Shown here: positions 1 through 12,800 of the stretch, one piece after another
How the letters are laid out: every line of letters starts with the position of its first letter
Position numbering within the stretch: the stretch's first letter is position 1
Source of the DNA: Citrus sinensis
Lineage: Eukaryota; Streptophyta; Magnoliopsida; Sapindales; Rutaceae
Direction of reading: 5' to 3'
DNA: 64,000 bases
NCBI RefSeq assembly: GCF_022201045.2
Contig: NC_068562.1
Location: 11,469,001 to 11,533,000 of the forward strand
Notes under the pieces: generated by a model
Database searches by the model: none
What the model saw: the letters and a program-made list of their open reading frames with translations, nothing else
Told to the model about the DNA's origin: nothing
Program-made: the position numbers and the translations under genes

Positions 1-415
1 AATTACCAAAAGCTCTCATATATCTATGTGGCACTGGGGATTGAATCATCTCCAAATGATAGTTCAGTTGATTTGACTTGCATAATAAAAACAAAGGATC
101 ACAGTTTAAATCTTTGGAAACATATTTAATGTATAGCGAGATAGAATATGGTGTATGGATACATGAGAAACAAGTATATATAATTATGAGGTACCCGTAT
201 TTTTTAAAATATGAATTCATTTTTATATTATATGGTGTATTAAGTATGGGCATCCGCATTAGAGAATGACTAATATTAATAGCTCTCTATTGTGTTGCTT
301 GTAGTCTAACATTGTATCATAGTTATGAAATGTTTATAATATTAAATCTATATTTTATGACAAGCGTTCCATTTGGAGAATGACTCGTATGTAAAAATAA
401 AATATATATATTTAC

Positions 416-553
416 TTGGGAATCATCGGTAACTCCATTTCCCACAGCACCAAAGTTCATAACGTTATAAGGCATTGTTCCAGGATACGATCGGCTCCAA
501 CCCAATGTAGCCATGCACATTAGCAAAGAGATGATGAAAAATAGTTCCTGCAT
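416..553 (-). CDS. Polygalacturonase (GH28), first exon only (PG1)
   Basis: Exon 1 of a pectin-degrading polygalacturonase; the rest lies beyond the left edge. It encodes 46 residues: a hydrophobic signal peptide (MQELFFIISLLMCMATL) followed by the N-terminal GH28 stretch YNVMNFGAVGNGVTDDSQ. The exon ends with CAA before a GTAAAT donor at 415-414, the same place where PG2 (20741-24432) splices after DDS. Positions 1-415 are intron 1; I see no second exon there, so this intron is longer than 415 bp (689 bp in PG2). The start is chosen because MQEL aligns with MLQD of PG2. GH28 enzymes hydrolyse pectin in the cell wall after secretion. Whether this copy is intact cannot be judged from the window. 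Confidence 0.85.
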
Positions 554-1060
554 TGAGAGTAAAAATGAATTATGATATGCATATTGGCAGAAAGAAATTT
601 AAAATGAAAGAATGCGAGAGTGGAAGAGTGAATTAATTGAGGATAAATGTCTCCTCTTGCCATTGTCTATTTGCGACAAAAATGAAGACTATACGCTTTT
701 AGTTATGAAAATAATAATACTAAAAAAGTTTTGATGATTTATAACAACTGATCATTTGGTCTTCTATTTATATTTATCCTTCAAAGCTCTAATATGCAAG
801 ATAATCCCATAATAGATTCTCTCATACATGGGGTTTCCAATTTGAGCCCATATATAGATCTTTTTATTTGAATACATTGATAATTTTGAACTTATTGCCA
901 AATTGTTAGGATTTGCCGTACTAACAATAATATTTATTTCCAAATTAATCCAACATGGTCCTGATAATGTATTCAATTAGGCTAGATTTTAATAATCCTT
1001 ATCATGCAATAGCTATCCGATCTATTTATTTAGATTAGTTTTTAATTATCCTCATCGTGC
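554..1060 (-). promoter_or_regulatory. Upstream region of PG1, homologous to that of PG2
   Basis: Positions about 795-1060 align with about 25203-25399 upstream of PG2. Shared blocks in order include GCAAGATAAT, CTCTC, GGTTTCCA, TTTGAGCC, ATCTTTTTATTTGAATA, TATTTATTTCCAAATTAA and TAGA..AAT.ATCCT.ATCATG/CATGAT. This shows the two genes were duplicated together with their 5' flank. No individual promoter element is assigned. Confidence 0.6.
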
Positions 1061-2529
1061 AATTTCTAATATTTATTTGTTGAGTGTTATAACTTATTGA
1101 TGTCAGACTCTGCATTAGAAGATAAAATCAACCCAGGTGCAGTAGTGCAGTAGACGTAGAGTGATGAATATTATAAATTATCGAAGATTATGGTTAATGG
1201 TCTCGCTATAATATGTCACGAACATTTTTTTATGGAAACCACATATGAAAACTTTTAAGCTAAATATGGAATAATTAAAAAAATCATCGGTGAAAATATA
1301 TTACGTGTTAGCTAGATATTCATTTATAAGAGTAAGCTATTGCCTAGTCTTACCGATAAAATTTCCATGGTACAGTTTCAACGGGATCATGCAATAAATC
1401 TGATCAATGTATAATTTCAATTCTCATTATAATTACTTGATTTTAAAATAAATGTATACATGAAAATTTTATTAAAACTGACCTAGTTCTTTTTTATTGT
1501 AATTGGGTTAGATATTTGCATAAACTGCTGAATACAGCCGCCAAATTCATCAAATTCAAAATCCTTACAAAATTCATTTTCATTATAACCCTACTAAGAA
1601 ATTAAGCAATTATGACATTTCAATTAACCCTATTTTAATTGCATAAATAATCCTCCACAAAGTTAGCTTCTTCTAGATTTTCGTTATCCAATCCGTTGGA
1701 AGTTTTTTATAATTCTATATCAATGTTATTTATCTGCAAACTAATAATGCAGTTTGTGTTATTAACTTTAATATTTTAGCATCTGTCGGAGTCATCTAGT
1801 TGAGATAATAAAATCTTTTGTATTGAAAACAAGAGATTTTGGGGAAAAAAAAAAGTTTATTTGAGTTTCCTTCTTATCTGCATTGTCCAAAGAGTAATAC
1901 TAAAAATTTTAAATTATTTTTAAAATTTCAATGTAAACTGTGCGACATATGGTATGTTATTTCTTAAGTAGATGAGAGGATTTTCACTAGTTTCAAGTGA
2001 TTTTTATGTCATAAGGCTGTAAGTAAACCCAATGGAGGATCTAGCCTAATCAGGTGATATTTGCGGATGGAGACTTGGGTTTGCAGTTATTTTTATTTGT
2101 GACTTTCTGATCTTTTGTCTTTAGAATGGAAATTAGATGATTATGAATGAATTTGGTGATGGGTGGATTGGAATGGTGATGAAATTTATCATTTTCTTTT
2201 TATTTTCAAATTAAAATTAGCTCTTATTATGTTTGCAAGGGTTAAATAATTAATAAAGTTAACAACCATTATAACGGGGATTTGAACTTAATTTAAAATA
2301 CTAGGAGAATTTTGACTAAACAGCAGAGAGATTATATTTATTTTCCCTAAAATATACCCAATCGTACTTGTAATAGTTGTCGGGTTACCTAAATAAGCAA
2401 AAAATTACAAAGGCTCTAAGAAGATGAATATTAATTTTAAATAATTGAATATATATATTTCAATTAAGTTATATTTTATGTTCTTCCACAAGGCTCTTTA
2501 GCATAACTTGGGAGTTTGAATAATAATAA
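1061..2529. other. AT-rich intergenic DNA, nothing recognised
   Basis: No reading frame with family resemblance, no clear inverted or tandem repeat and no RNA gene seen on either strand. Confidence 0.5.
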
Positions 2530-2716
2530 GAGTAATAATATAATTATAAACTCTTGTAGAATTTTTTATTGTACAAACTGATGTGGCATAATTTAATTGA
2601 TTGGATGAAATATCTCTTAATACACATGATTTGTTTTTATTATATTTATTTTTAATTCAACTAATGAGTTGATGTCAAATCAATTTGTACAAGAGTTTGT
2701 GGCTGTATTTTCACTC
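2530..2716. mobile_element. Small inverted-repeat MITE with 9-bp TSD (Mutator-like)
   Basis: 187-bp element. The left end begins GAGTAATAATAT and the right end, read on the other strand, begins GAGTGAAAATAC. Both arms continue to ACTCTTGTA followed by a TTGTACAAA / GTACAAATTGAT block. Identical 9-bp repeats TAATAATAA flank it at 2521-2529 and 2717-2725, the TSD length of Mutator-like elements. The TSD is low-complexity, so it is weaker evidence than for the other elements of this type in the window. Confidence 0.55.
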
Positions 2717-2774
2717 TAATAATAACAAGAAGGAGAAGAAGGGATATTAGTTGTTATTTAGTGAGAGATTTTTA

Positions 2775-3640
2775 CCATTCTGGATCCAAATCATCTCCTA
2801 ATCTAATCTTTCCTAATGTTTTAAAAAAAATTAACATGTGTAATTTAAATTATTGGATGTACAAGATTTAACTCAATCTTAATTTTTCTTATTAAACACA
2901 AAAACACATAGTTTTACTAATTATCTAAAAACTAAAAATAATAAAACTTAACAATGTAACTTTCTTTCTTTTCTTTCTTTTATCCCCTTCTCCTTCCAAG
3001 CAGCCCCTTCTTACCTTCCTGTAGTGTTTTTTTTTTTTTTTTCCTTCGCTTCCTTAATCATAAATTTTAACTTTGGCAATACACATGAAGAAAAAAAATG
3101 CCATTGGTAGAAAAAGAGACAAAATTAGAAAGAAATGGATAAAGATTAGATTTTTCTAGATTTTCAAAATTCTATTCTGTTATGTCTAATTTATTTATAT
3201 ATTTATTTTTTCAAGCAGCCAAAAAAAAAAAAAAACCTTCGTCATACTCATAAACATTAATTTTGGTAATAAACATGACCATATAGAAGAACAGAAAATA
3301 TAAAAATTGGATCGAACGAGCAACATCGTGGGCCTGGTGGCCAATCACTTCATCTAGACCGTCACGCGAACAAAATTTAAGTATGTGATAATGGAAGTGG
3401 AAAGAAGAAAAAGAAAAGAAAGGAAAAATAAGATATTATTAAATGATTTAAAAAATTAATGTTAACGTTCCTTAGTCAACTATCAAAACAATATGTTTTT
3501 TAACAAGGAAAATTAAGTAAACCTTGTACATACAATAATTTAAATTACACATGTTAAATTTATTTAAAATATTAAAAAAATTAGATTAAGAAAGAATCTA
3601 AATCTATCTTCTAAAAGAATCAGTATAAAATAGGATATTT
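2775..3640. repeat. Imperfect terminal inverted-repeat element (foldback type)
   Basis: Arms of roughly 130-150 bp at about 2790-2925 and 3475-3625 are inverted copies. Shared core: TTAACATGTGTAATTTAAAT followed by TATT..ATGTACAAG. Between them lie a long T run (about 3028-3043), an A run and a weak direct repeat beginning CAAGCAGCC at about 2998 and 3214. Ends and TSD could not be fixed, so the class is unknown. No protein is coded. Confidence 0.55.
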
Positions 3641-4293
3641 AAAACATAATTAACTTGTATTTATAATTCAGTCCACATTGTACTATTCTTTTAACTCCAT
3701 GCAAGTACCCCTTTATAATGTTTGATTTCTGTTTGCCTTTTCTCATTCTTTATATGGGTTTTTTTTAAATTATTTCTTGTTTGGTTACCGGGAAAGAGAG
3801 AAGGAAAGAAGACAATAACAGGGGGACAGATTTTTTTTTTTTTTTTTAATTTGGCACCTTGTATGCCAAGTAACCTTTGAATGACTTTTTGTTGTTGTTG
3901 ATGTTTTATTTCGTATCGTGGTAACTAATTTTTGTTTGAATTAAGCTTTTTTTTTCTGATCTTTAGAACTCCAGTACGTAATGATCATTGCACTTTTTAT
4001 GAGAAACTTTCTTTTAATATTGTAGACTAAAAGTTACAGCTGCCTAATCACAGCTAAATTCGAACGAAATGTTTATTTTTTATATTGGTTTCTATGCATG
4101 GTCTTGAGGTTGTGATACTAGAAAAATCAATCATGGAATACATATTGATTCCTGCAATATTGATGCTTTGAACAGAGAAGACATGGAAGAGGTACAAAAG
4201 TAGTTGACTATAGCAACTTCAGGTACTAAGGGTGAGGACTCTGAACTCTTTCATCCTGACCTCAGATGACACGAAACAGGTAGAATAAACATT
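3641..4293. other. Intergenic DNA downstream of the NBS-LRR pseudogene
   Basis: No gene seen. Includes a T-rich run near 3831-3848. The 3' flank of the resistance-gene relic begins at 4293. Confidence 0.4.
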
Positions 4294-5676
4294 TTAAGTG
4301 GCTTCATCCTCCCACTGTAGCTCCTCCCACCATTCTTTCTCTCCATCGATGACAATTTTACGTTCCTTTATGCTGATGGAACTCAGGGAAAGTTTCTTCA
4401 GCTTTGGGCATCCATGCACTCTGATTGTCTTCAGATGCGGAAAGGGCAAGGGATAACGGTAGATGCTCTTCAAATTCCCTGCACCCAATAGGGTTAGACT
4501 TTCGAGTTGTGCAAACAAGTTGGGCCTTCCCATTATCTCTGAAACTTCACCACTCAATTTTTCAGCGCTGATTATTTCTTCCATGGCATGACATTCCATT
4601 ATCACAATCTTCTTGAGGTTTGGAGCAAAAACTAGCCACGTCAAGTCCTTCACTGTGCAAAAACTTATGCCAACCGCGTGAACACTGCAGAAACCAAGTT
4701 GGGCCTTCCCATTATCTCTGAAACTTCACCACTCAATTTTTCAGCGCTGATTATTTCTTCCATGGCATGACATTCCATTATCACAATCTTCTTGAGGTTT
4801 GGAGCAAAAACTAGCCACGTCAAGTCCTTCACTGTGCAAAAACTTATGCCAACCGCGTGAACACTGCAGAAACCAAGTTGGGCCTTCCCATTATCTCTGA
4901 AACTTCACCACTCAATTTTTCAGCGCTGATTATTTCTTCCATGGCATGACATTCCATTATCACAATCTTCTTGAGGTTTGGAGCAAAAACTAGCCACGTC
5001 AAGTCCTTCACTGTGCAAAAACTTATGCCAACCGCGTGAACACTGCAGAAACCAAGTTGGGCCTTCCCATTATCTCTGAAACTTCACCACTCAATTTTTC
5101 AGCGCTGATTATTTCTTCCATGGCATGACATTCCATTATCACAATCTTCTTGAGGTTTGGAGCAAAAACTAGCCACGTCAAGTCCTTCACTGTGCAAAAA
5201 CTTATGCCAACCGCGTGAACACTGCAGAAACCACTTTGGAGCACTTTTGGTACCTCTTCTGCATAGTCAATCTTCAGCTCTTCCAAATTACTGCTATCAA
5301 TCTTTAACTCCTGGAGATGCTCCATGTGTGCTAGATGTAAGACATTGACCGCCGGACTTTTACAGGATCTAATGGATAGAGATTGAGTAACGCTCAGCAG
5401 CTTTGGAAATTTCAAAAGGAATTCGACAGCGCGTGAACTTTCGAAGGTCAAGGTGATATGATTTAAATGTTCCAAACAGAGCAATTCTTTAATCAAAGAT
5501 AGAGCATCTGCAGATAGACCGCATTCCATCTTCTTCAGTACCTGTAACTTTGAAAAGCTAGATATCATTTGTTGCGGTATTCTGGCCATACGATGAGTGT
5601 TCTCCAAGTTCAAGTATCTCAGATTCACCAATGCCTTCAGCTCTTCCGGCAACCCATGAATGTGAGTGCATGATAG
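4294..5676 (-). pseudogene. NBS-LRR pseudogene, fragment 4 (LRR region and C-terminus)
   Basis: The most 3' of four pieces of one CC-NBS-LRR resistance-gene relic read right to left. It encodes leucine-rich repeats such as LPEELKALVNLRYLNLENTH and ends with PFPHLKTIRVHGCPKLKKL ... EEWWEELQWEDEAT-like text and a stop at 4294, typical of plant CNL C-termini. Frame is broken by a 179-bp unit present four times (4516-5231): 179 is not a multiple of three, so each junction shifts frame and the reading frame entering from the N-terminal side stops at 5023. Joined across the solo LTR (5677-7222), the text LQQLDLS runs straight on into THIHGLPEELK, so these were one exon before insertion. Confidence 0.85.
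4516..5231. repeat. 179-bp unit in four tandem copies within LRR coding DNA
   Basis: Copies start at 4516, 4695, 4874 and 5053, each beginning CAAGTTGGGCCTTCCC and ending near CACTGCAGAAAC. By eye the copies are identical. The sequence diverges from the unit at 4515 and at about 5233. The three extra copies add 537 bp, a multiple of three, but individual junctions are out of frame and contain stops. Very recent duplication and an assembly or cloning artefact are both possible. Confidence 0.9.
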
Positions 5677-7222
5677 TGTTGGGGAAAAATCAGGTTTTTA
5701 AATTTTTATAAAACCTTTTGAAGATCGCTCTCATATAATATATAAGAATTCGTATTCTAGAAATCGTACCTTGCAAATCCGAGTTGGCTTTTTCCGCTGA
5801 AGTGATTTAGGCTCCTAGATCACGATCTGCCACCACCACTCCTGTTAGATCACGATCCATCACCACCACGCTTGTTAGATCACGAACTGTCACCAATGAT
5901 CTTCCAGGTTATGACTCAGGTTCGATCTGCACTTGACGTGTGGGCGCCTTTATCACTACCAAAGCAACTAGCACGAGAAAATCTTTCTCTCAATAATGGA
6001 GAGAAAAATCTTATTCTCTGATTTGTATAAAGTGGCTTCCTGTTTTTTTCTGTTGAGAAAAATAAGCCTTATATATCTCCCTTTAGTGAAAACCCTAGGC
6101 TCCAAATAATGCCCAAAATAAAACTCACGTTACTTTTCATTTAATAGGGGACCCACCATGTAAAATAACATAAGGCCCCTTATACATAAGCTTATTAAAT
6201 GGAGCCTCCCACTAAATGATATATTTAGGCTTTTGACCCAAATAGCTAGTTATCTTGCTTATTAGTCCAGTAGTGGTGCAGTCAATTAAATGAGCTAACC
6301 CGGGGATCATTTGGGAACATACAATAGTGGCTACAATAATTAGGCATGTAATTAAACTAGCCCAATTATTTAATTCCAAATCTACTCCACTAAAAGATTG
6401 GAACTGACTTCCATAATTGTATGCTCGAATAATAATTCGTCCCAAGCCACATTGATTTCTTTACTGCACAATCCTTTGTACCACATCGTTAATTAAATTG
6501 ATATCTCAACTGTCCAATCAATTTAATAACATCTTATTCCTTGATCCTTACTGGCTTTCTCTAATGATCATTTTCAACATACTAAATATGTTGACACACT
6601 CTGGCCAGAGAATTCTATGATCAAGTACCGAAAACCTATCAAGAGATGTGTTGTACAAATTCTATATTGTTAATCCATAACTCCAATACTCATAATTGCT
6701 CCCACCAAGATACCGGGTAATCTTGACCACAAGGATGTGTCGTGCCCATTGGTAACTCAAATGAAATAACAATCGCAATCATGAAATCATAATTAACTCA
6801 AGATTAAGATTACAGTAAAATCAACGCCTATGAGATTTAATAAGTCTGACAGTTATTACAAAGTTAATTAAATCTCATATGTGATCCTGTTCAATGTAGT
6901 CGTACTACATCAATAAATTCATACATGATTAAGACAAATCATTCAATGAATTTATTACAGTCTATACCTAAATAAAGTGCCCAACTTTATTTATCAACTG
7001 CGAACTAAATTTATTTAATCATAAGATAACTTGTATTTATGTCTTCTGTGAATCCACATGGTGATCACATAAATACATATAATATGATTAAATGGACTTT
7101 AATACAAATATTAATGCAATTAAGATATTTGAATAAAATACCTCATTTATTTTATTAATCAGAAAATTGTTTATTACAATTAAATAAACACATATGCTTT
7201 TAAAGAGCATATTTTCCCAACA
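5677..7222 (-). mobile_element. Solo LTR of an LTR retrotransposon (1546 bp)
   Basis: Begins TGTTGGGGAAAAAT and ends ATTTTCCCAACA (short TG...CA inverted ends), flanked by an exact 5-bp duplication GATAG at 5672-5676 and 7223-7227. There is no primer-binding site, polypurine tract, second LTR or gag-pol text inside, hence solo LTR. A TATATAAG box on the minus strand near 6070 suggests minus orientation. It interrupts LRR codons of the resistance-gene relic. Superfamily is not determined. Confidence 0.8.
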
Positions 7223-7798
7223 GATAGATCAAGCTGTTGTAATGAAACCAAACATGAAATCCCTGAAGGTAGTTTGGTTAGAGACCGATTTCTGTTTAAA
7301 CTTAGAACTCTAAGAGATGGCATAAACTGAAAGAAACTATCAGTGATTATCTCAATTTCACTTGCAGTTAGAAGCAAAGTATGGAGACGAGGACAAATGG
7401 GAATTCCAGATTGTCTCTCAATTTTAGTTTTCATTAATGATATCCTTTTGGCTCCTTTCCATTCTTCAATCTTTGGTATTTCAGTTAATCCAACTCCGGT
7501 ACGAACCAAAAAGTTCTCCTCCTCGATTTTACATGTTATCCACAATGACATATCGCGAATCACATCGTGCAGTTTTATGCTATCGATATCTTCTGCTTCT
7601 AATAAACATGCACGAAAAAGATCACCGATGATAGTGTATCCATCCTCAAAATTATCTAAAAACCCCTCACTAACCCAATAATCTATCAAATCCCTCCTAA
7701 GAATCCCATAATCTTTGGGAAACAAACAACAGTACAAGAGACAAGACCTAATTATGTCACTGGGCAAATTATCATAGCTAAACTTGAAACGTGTATAT
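7223..7798 (-). pseudogene. NBS-LRR pseudogene, fragment 3 (ARC2 domain to first LRRs)
   Basis: Encodes RFKFSYDNLPSD, the RNBS-D motif CLLYCCLFPKDYG, the ARC2 motif LHDVIRDMSLWI (an MHD-type motif with L in place of M) and the first LRRs (SLTKLPSGISCLVSLQQLDL). The upstream side ends at 7798 where the solo LTR 7799-14716 begins; the next residues (GMEEKVY) are found beyond it at 14717. The reading frame inside this fragment is open apart from the inserted DNA at each end. Confidence 0.88.
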
Positions 7799-8181
7799 TG
7801 TTGAAAAAATAGCATGTATATATGCTATTTTGAGGGCACATTTTGAGTGGGTCCCACTTAACGAAAGTGAAAAATCTTGTGAGGTTCGGATTCTACTCCG
7901 TTGATACTTCAAAAGTATAATATTATTTTCTCAAAACGGTGCTTGGGTGAATGAGAAATTGTCTCTCAAATTTCACCCTTAAAGTTGGAAATTTGAAAGG
8001 AAATAAGGCTTATCCCACATGGGAAAAAAAAACCTAAGGATTAGTGTTTATATATAAACACTTAACTATGCATAAGTAAGAATTATAAGGATAAAAACTA
8101 TTTATCCTTTGATACTTTTGTAAGAAAAAATAACCACAGTGAGTTAAACAAATAAAAACCAGTAGGTATTAATAAATTGAG

Positions 8182-9893
8182 ATGATGGATGAAAACTCCG
8201 AAAATCTCGGAGGTGGCGAAAACCCTAATTTCGGCGAGGCTTTTCCGCCGCCGTTTAGGGAAGCTAGAACGACCAAAAAGGCACGCTTTCGTGATGAGGA
8301 AAACGGTAGTGAAACTACTAAACAGGTCTCCTACAAAGAAACGCTTGTGAATTCATCACAAACAATGGAGAATGGATTTGGAGGAGGTGTAGTGGACTGG
8401 GATTTTGAGGAAGGAGATGTGGTTGAGCGTAACGATGGAACCTTGCCGTCAATAAGTTTTTCGGATAGGGTTCATGCAAAGCTGAGTGAACCGTGGAAGC
8501 ACTCTGTTGTTGTCAAGTTGCTAGGCCGAAATATTGGCTACAAAACTTTATGCACTAGGCTACATGCGTTGTGGAGAACAACCATGACATACTCGGTAAT
8601 TGACTTAGAAAATAATTATTTTCTGATTCGTTTTCGATCTGCTGGGGACGCGGTTGATGCCCTAACTAAAGGCCCTTGATTATAATGGGGCATTATTTAA
8701 CAGTCCAGCCATGGTCACCCTCTTTTGATTTCACCAAAACGGTTCTTGACCAAGTCACTGTATGGATTCGCCTACCTGGCCTTGCGGTCCATCTCTACAA
8801 CCAGAAAGTTCTGCAAAAACTTGGTCAGATGGTGGGTACGGTGATCAAAATAGACTCGAACATTGCTTCTTCTACTCGCGGAAGGTTTGCTCGCCTTGCA
8901 GTAAGTGTTTCCCTAGACAAGCCTTTAGTTTCTCAGTTTGAATTGGATGGAAGGATCCAAAAGGTAGAGTACGAAGGATTGCCTGTAATTTGTTTTGCTT
9001 GTGGGAGGTACGGTCGTAATAGCATTAATTGTAAGATCTCGGCTGCTGAGAGAAATTCTGACAACATTGCACAGCCTCCAGCTGGTGTGCAAAGTCGAGA
9101 GGATCCCACCTCTCCAGAAGCTAACCGTGAAGATGCTGCTATGGTTGAGCCTTTCGACCCTTGGATGATTGTAACAAGGAAATGAAGGAAGCCAAATAAT
9201 GGTCAAAGCCGTGAACCTAATAGGGCGAGTGAGTCAAGGTTTCACATTCTAGCTCAGATGACGGATCTGCATGAAAATCCTCTGCATGGCGCTTTCACAG
9301 ACGTCCCCTCAACCTCAAAACAACCTAGTCCATCTAGCTCAAATCCGATTTTTACCTTTAACAATGATAAAACTTTTAAGCCTCCTGTTAGACGTCAGCA
9401 GGCTCTAAAATCTGCTGCTTCGAAGCCACCAACTAGGAAACCTTTCACTCCAATGAACCCTACCAGCAATCATTTCCAGACTACTGCCCTCCACATAAGA
9501 GAAAAATCTACTATCTCCACGCCCCATGACAACCCTAGCCAAATCCATTGCCTCATTACATATGCTGCCCTTAATAACCAACACACTCATCCTGTAGTTA
9601 CCACTTTAGATCCCACAAAGCACACGGTGGTCTTTTGTTCTTCACAAATTCTTCCTTATGGAAATATGAAGGGTGTAGGCACGGATCATAGAGATCGTGA
9701 GGATCTGGACCCCCAACCTTTGGCTGACCCCTCAGATGACCGTCACGTCTCTACTGTAAATGTTTTTGAGCATGCTTATACACACCCCGTTGGTCCAATG
9801 AGTGGAGATGATGGGAAGGAGATGTCAGATGAGGAAGTCTCGATGGTTCAGGAATCACCTTTGGTGATGATGGATGATATCCATGACCAGTAG
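8182..9893 (+). pseudogene. LINE ORF1 (DUF4283 + zinc knuckle), disrupted
   Basis: The N-terminal half (8182-8679) starts MMDENSENLGGGENP and contains the DUF4283 RNA-binding region (KLLGRNIGYKTLCTRL). A frameshift near 8676 moves the text to the next frame, which continues to 9185 with WSPSFDFTKTVLDQVTVWIR, then a zinc knuckle CFACGRYGRNSINC in which the usual histidine is arginine. A TGA at 9183 interrupts it, and an open Pro/Ser-rich tail runs 9258-9893. ORF1 proteins bind the element RNA. It overlaps the ORF2 start by about 20 bp. Confidence 0.82.
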
Positions 9894-12800
9894 ATTTGAT
9901 ATGTTGGGCCCTTGGTTTTTCTTCTTGTTTATTTTTATGATGATTAGCATATTATTTTGGAATGTCCAAGGAGCGGCCTCCGAAAATTTTCGACGCTCTT
10001 TTAAGACTGTTGTTAAAAATTATAACCCGTCTATGGTGGTTGTCATGGAACCTCGTGTAAGTGGAATGAAAGCAGATGAGTTTATTAAGAAAAGTGGTTT
10101 TGAGTTCTCTCATCGAGTGGAAGCAGTTGGATTTTCTGGAGGAATCTGGATCCTGTGGAGGAATTGTGTTCAGGTGGAGGTGGTAATTAATCATAGGCAA
10201 TTTACTCATTTCAAAGTTTATAGAAATAATATTTTTGCCTCTTGGGTAACGGCTGTCTATGCTAGCCCAAATCCAATGTTGCGGAGACATTTCTGGAGTC
10301 GTATGGAGAATCTTGCCAGTTCAGTTCAAGGTCCTTGGTTGATTAGAGGGGATTTTAATTCTATTTTGTTTGCTTTTGAGAAGCAGGGGGGTGTTGCCAG
10401 ACACTCGGGAGTGTGTGGTTTATTTCGGTAGTGGTTTGATGGCCACCAAATTTTTGATTTAAAGTTTAAAGGCCCTCGTTTTACTTGGTCTCGTGGCACC
10501 CTGTTTAAACGGCTTGACAGAGTTGTGTGTAATAATGATTGGCTGATGAAATTTGCTGATAACACTGTTCTCCACCTTCCGAAAGTTGCCTCAGATCACA
10601 GACCGATACTAGCCCGCTTTAAGGGAGCTGCTTACCGTCAACAGGTTATTAGGCCTTTCCGATTCTTGGCTACTTGGTTAACTCATGAGCATTTTAATTC
10701 TTTTGTCAAACAGGCATGGGATTCCAGTTCTCACTATAGTACTGCAGCTACTAGTTTTATTTAAGCGGTGCAAGGTTGGAATCGTGATGTCTTTGGTAAC
10801 ATCTTTCAGCGTAAACGCAGATTATTGGCTCGGATTACTGGTATTCAAGCAGCCTTAGAACAGTATAATTCTAGAGGGTTGATTTGGTTAGAGGCTTACT
10901 TACGAAGTGAATTGGAGATGATGATGGCTCAGGAGGAGATTTTTTTGTGGCAGAAATCTAGGAAAGACTGGATCCTACACGGGGATAGAAATACTACATT
11001 CTTTCACAAAAAAAACTATTGCTCGTCGTAAAAGAAATCGAATTGAGGCGATTAAGGATAGTATGGGGAACTGGATCTACAATGAGAAAGATATTCGTAG
11101 CCATGTAGTTGAGTATTTCTCCTCTTTATTCAAAAGTGAAGCTCATTCTTATCAAACATACTCTGTTCCGAATTTTTTTCCAGCCGTGAATGCTAATTAT
11201 CTTGATTGTGTTAATGATCCGGTTGTGGATGAAGAAATTAAAAGAGCTATTTTTAGCATGAAACCCCTTAAAGCGCCGGGTATTGATGGACTGCAGGCTA
11301 TCTTTTATCAATCCCAGTGGCACACTGTTGGATCCTCTTTCTGTACTTTTATCATTGACATTTTTAATACTGGTAAAATCCCTCAAAACGTAAACAAAAC
11401 TCCGTTGGTTTTGATTCTGAAGGTGGATCATCCTACCAGTTTAAAGATGTTTCGGCCTATAAGCTTATACACTGTTGCCTATAAGACAGTGACTAAAATT
11501 ATTGCCAATCGTCTACAAGCTTTATTACCTAAGCTGATCGGGCCTCATCAGACAAGTTTTGTTCCCGGACGGCACATTGTGGATAACATTGTTATTGCTC
11601 AGGAAGTGGTTCATTCCATGCGCAAGAAAACTGGTAAAAGAGGGCTCATGGCTATTAAGGTGGATCTCGAGAAGGCATATGACCGGCTGAACTGGTCTTT
11701 TATTTTTGAAACTCTTCAACAGACGGGGCTCCCGATTCACTTATCTCGGCTCATCATGGAATGTGTTACCTCAGCTAGCATGAATATCTTGTGGAATGGT
11801 GAGGTCACTGAGGAGTTTTGTCCGGGAAGAGGAATTCAGTAGAGTGACCCTCTATCTCCGTATATCTTTGTGCTTTGTATTGAGCATTTGAGCCATGGAT
11901 TAACCCAAGCTGTGGTGGATGGAAGCTGAAAGCCAATTCGGTTGGTTAAACATGGCACCCCCCTTACCCACCTTTTTTTTGTTGATGATTTGCTCTTATT
12001 TGCAGAAGTTTCGATGGATCAAGTTCATATTATTGATGTGGTCTTAGAAAATTACTGTCGAAGTTCTGAAGCAAAAGTTAACAAAGTGAAAACTACAATT
12101 TTCTTTTCGAAGAATATTTCTTCAAGAGAGGCAAAGCTCATTGGAGCTGCCTTGGGGGTTTCGATTACTCATGACCTGGGAAACTACCTTGGAATGCTGT
12201 TACTTCATTCGCGGGTGAATAAAGCCACGTACCAATCTATTTTGGACAAGGTAGACATGAGGCTCAGTGGCTGGAACACGGCTCACTTATCCTTTGCTGG
12301 TCGTGTTATTTTGGCGCAATCGGTGATTCAAGCCATGCCGATTTATGCAATGCAAACGACCATGCTTCCTTCATCGGTGCGCTGTAGAATCGATAAATGC
12401 TGCCGTAGATTTATTTAGGATGGGAAGTCGAAGAGTCCTAAGATGTGCATGGTAGGCTGGGACAAAATCTGCTTGTCAAAATCACGTGGTGGCTTAGGTT
12501 TTAAAAATTTGGAGGTGATGAATCATGCCCTGTTAATGAAGATTAGTTGGGGCATTATTTCCAACTCGGATACGTTGTGGGTAAGGGTTCTCTGTTTCAA
12601 GTATGGACTGGACCCATGCAATTTGCCGTCTTCCCTCCCTGACAAGCAAGGATCGTGCGTTTGGTCTGCTATAAGGAAAACGTGGGATGCAGCCAAGCAT
12701 GGAGCTCGCTGGGCAGTGTGCAATGGTGCTCGCGTTCGTTTCTGGCTGGACTGTTGGGTGACGAAATATGAACCTTTGATTGGCCTTGCTCTCCAACCGA

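Noticed and set aside
7343..7681. Plus-strand reading frames opposite the NBS-LRR fragment
   Set aside because: They are antisense shadows of the ARC2/LRR coding sequence.
4294..7815. A functional NBS-LRR gene with introns instead of insertions
   Set aside because: The intervening blocks have TG...CA ends with 5-bp duplications and LINE/Copia domains, not splice sites, and the P-loop and coiled coil are missing.
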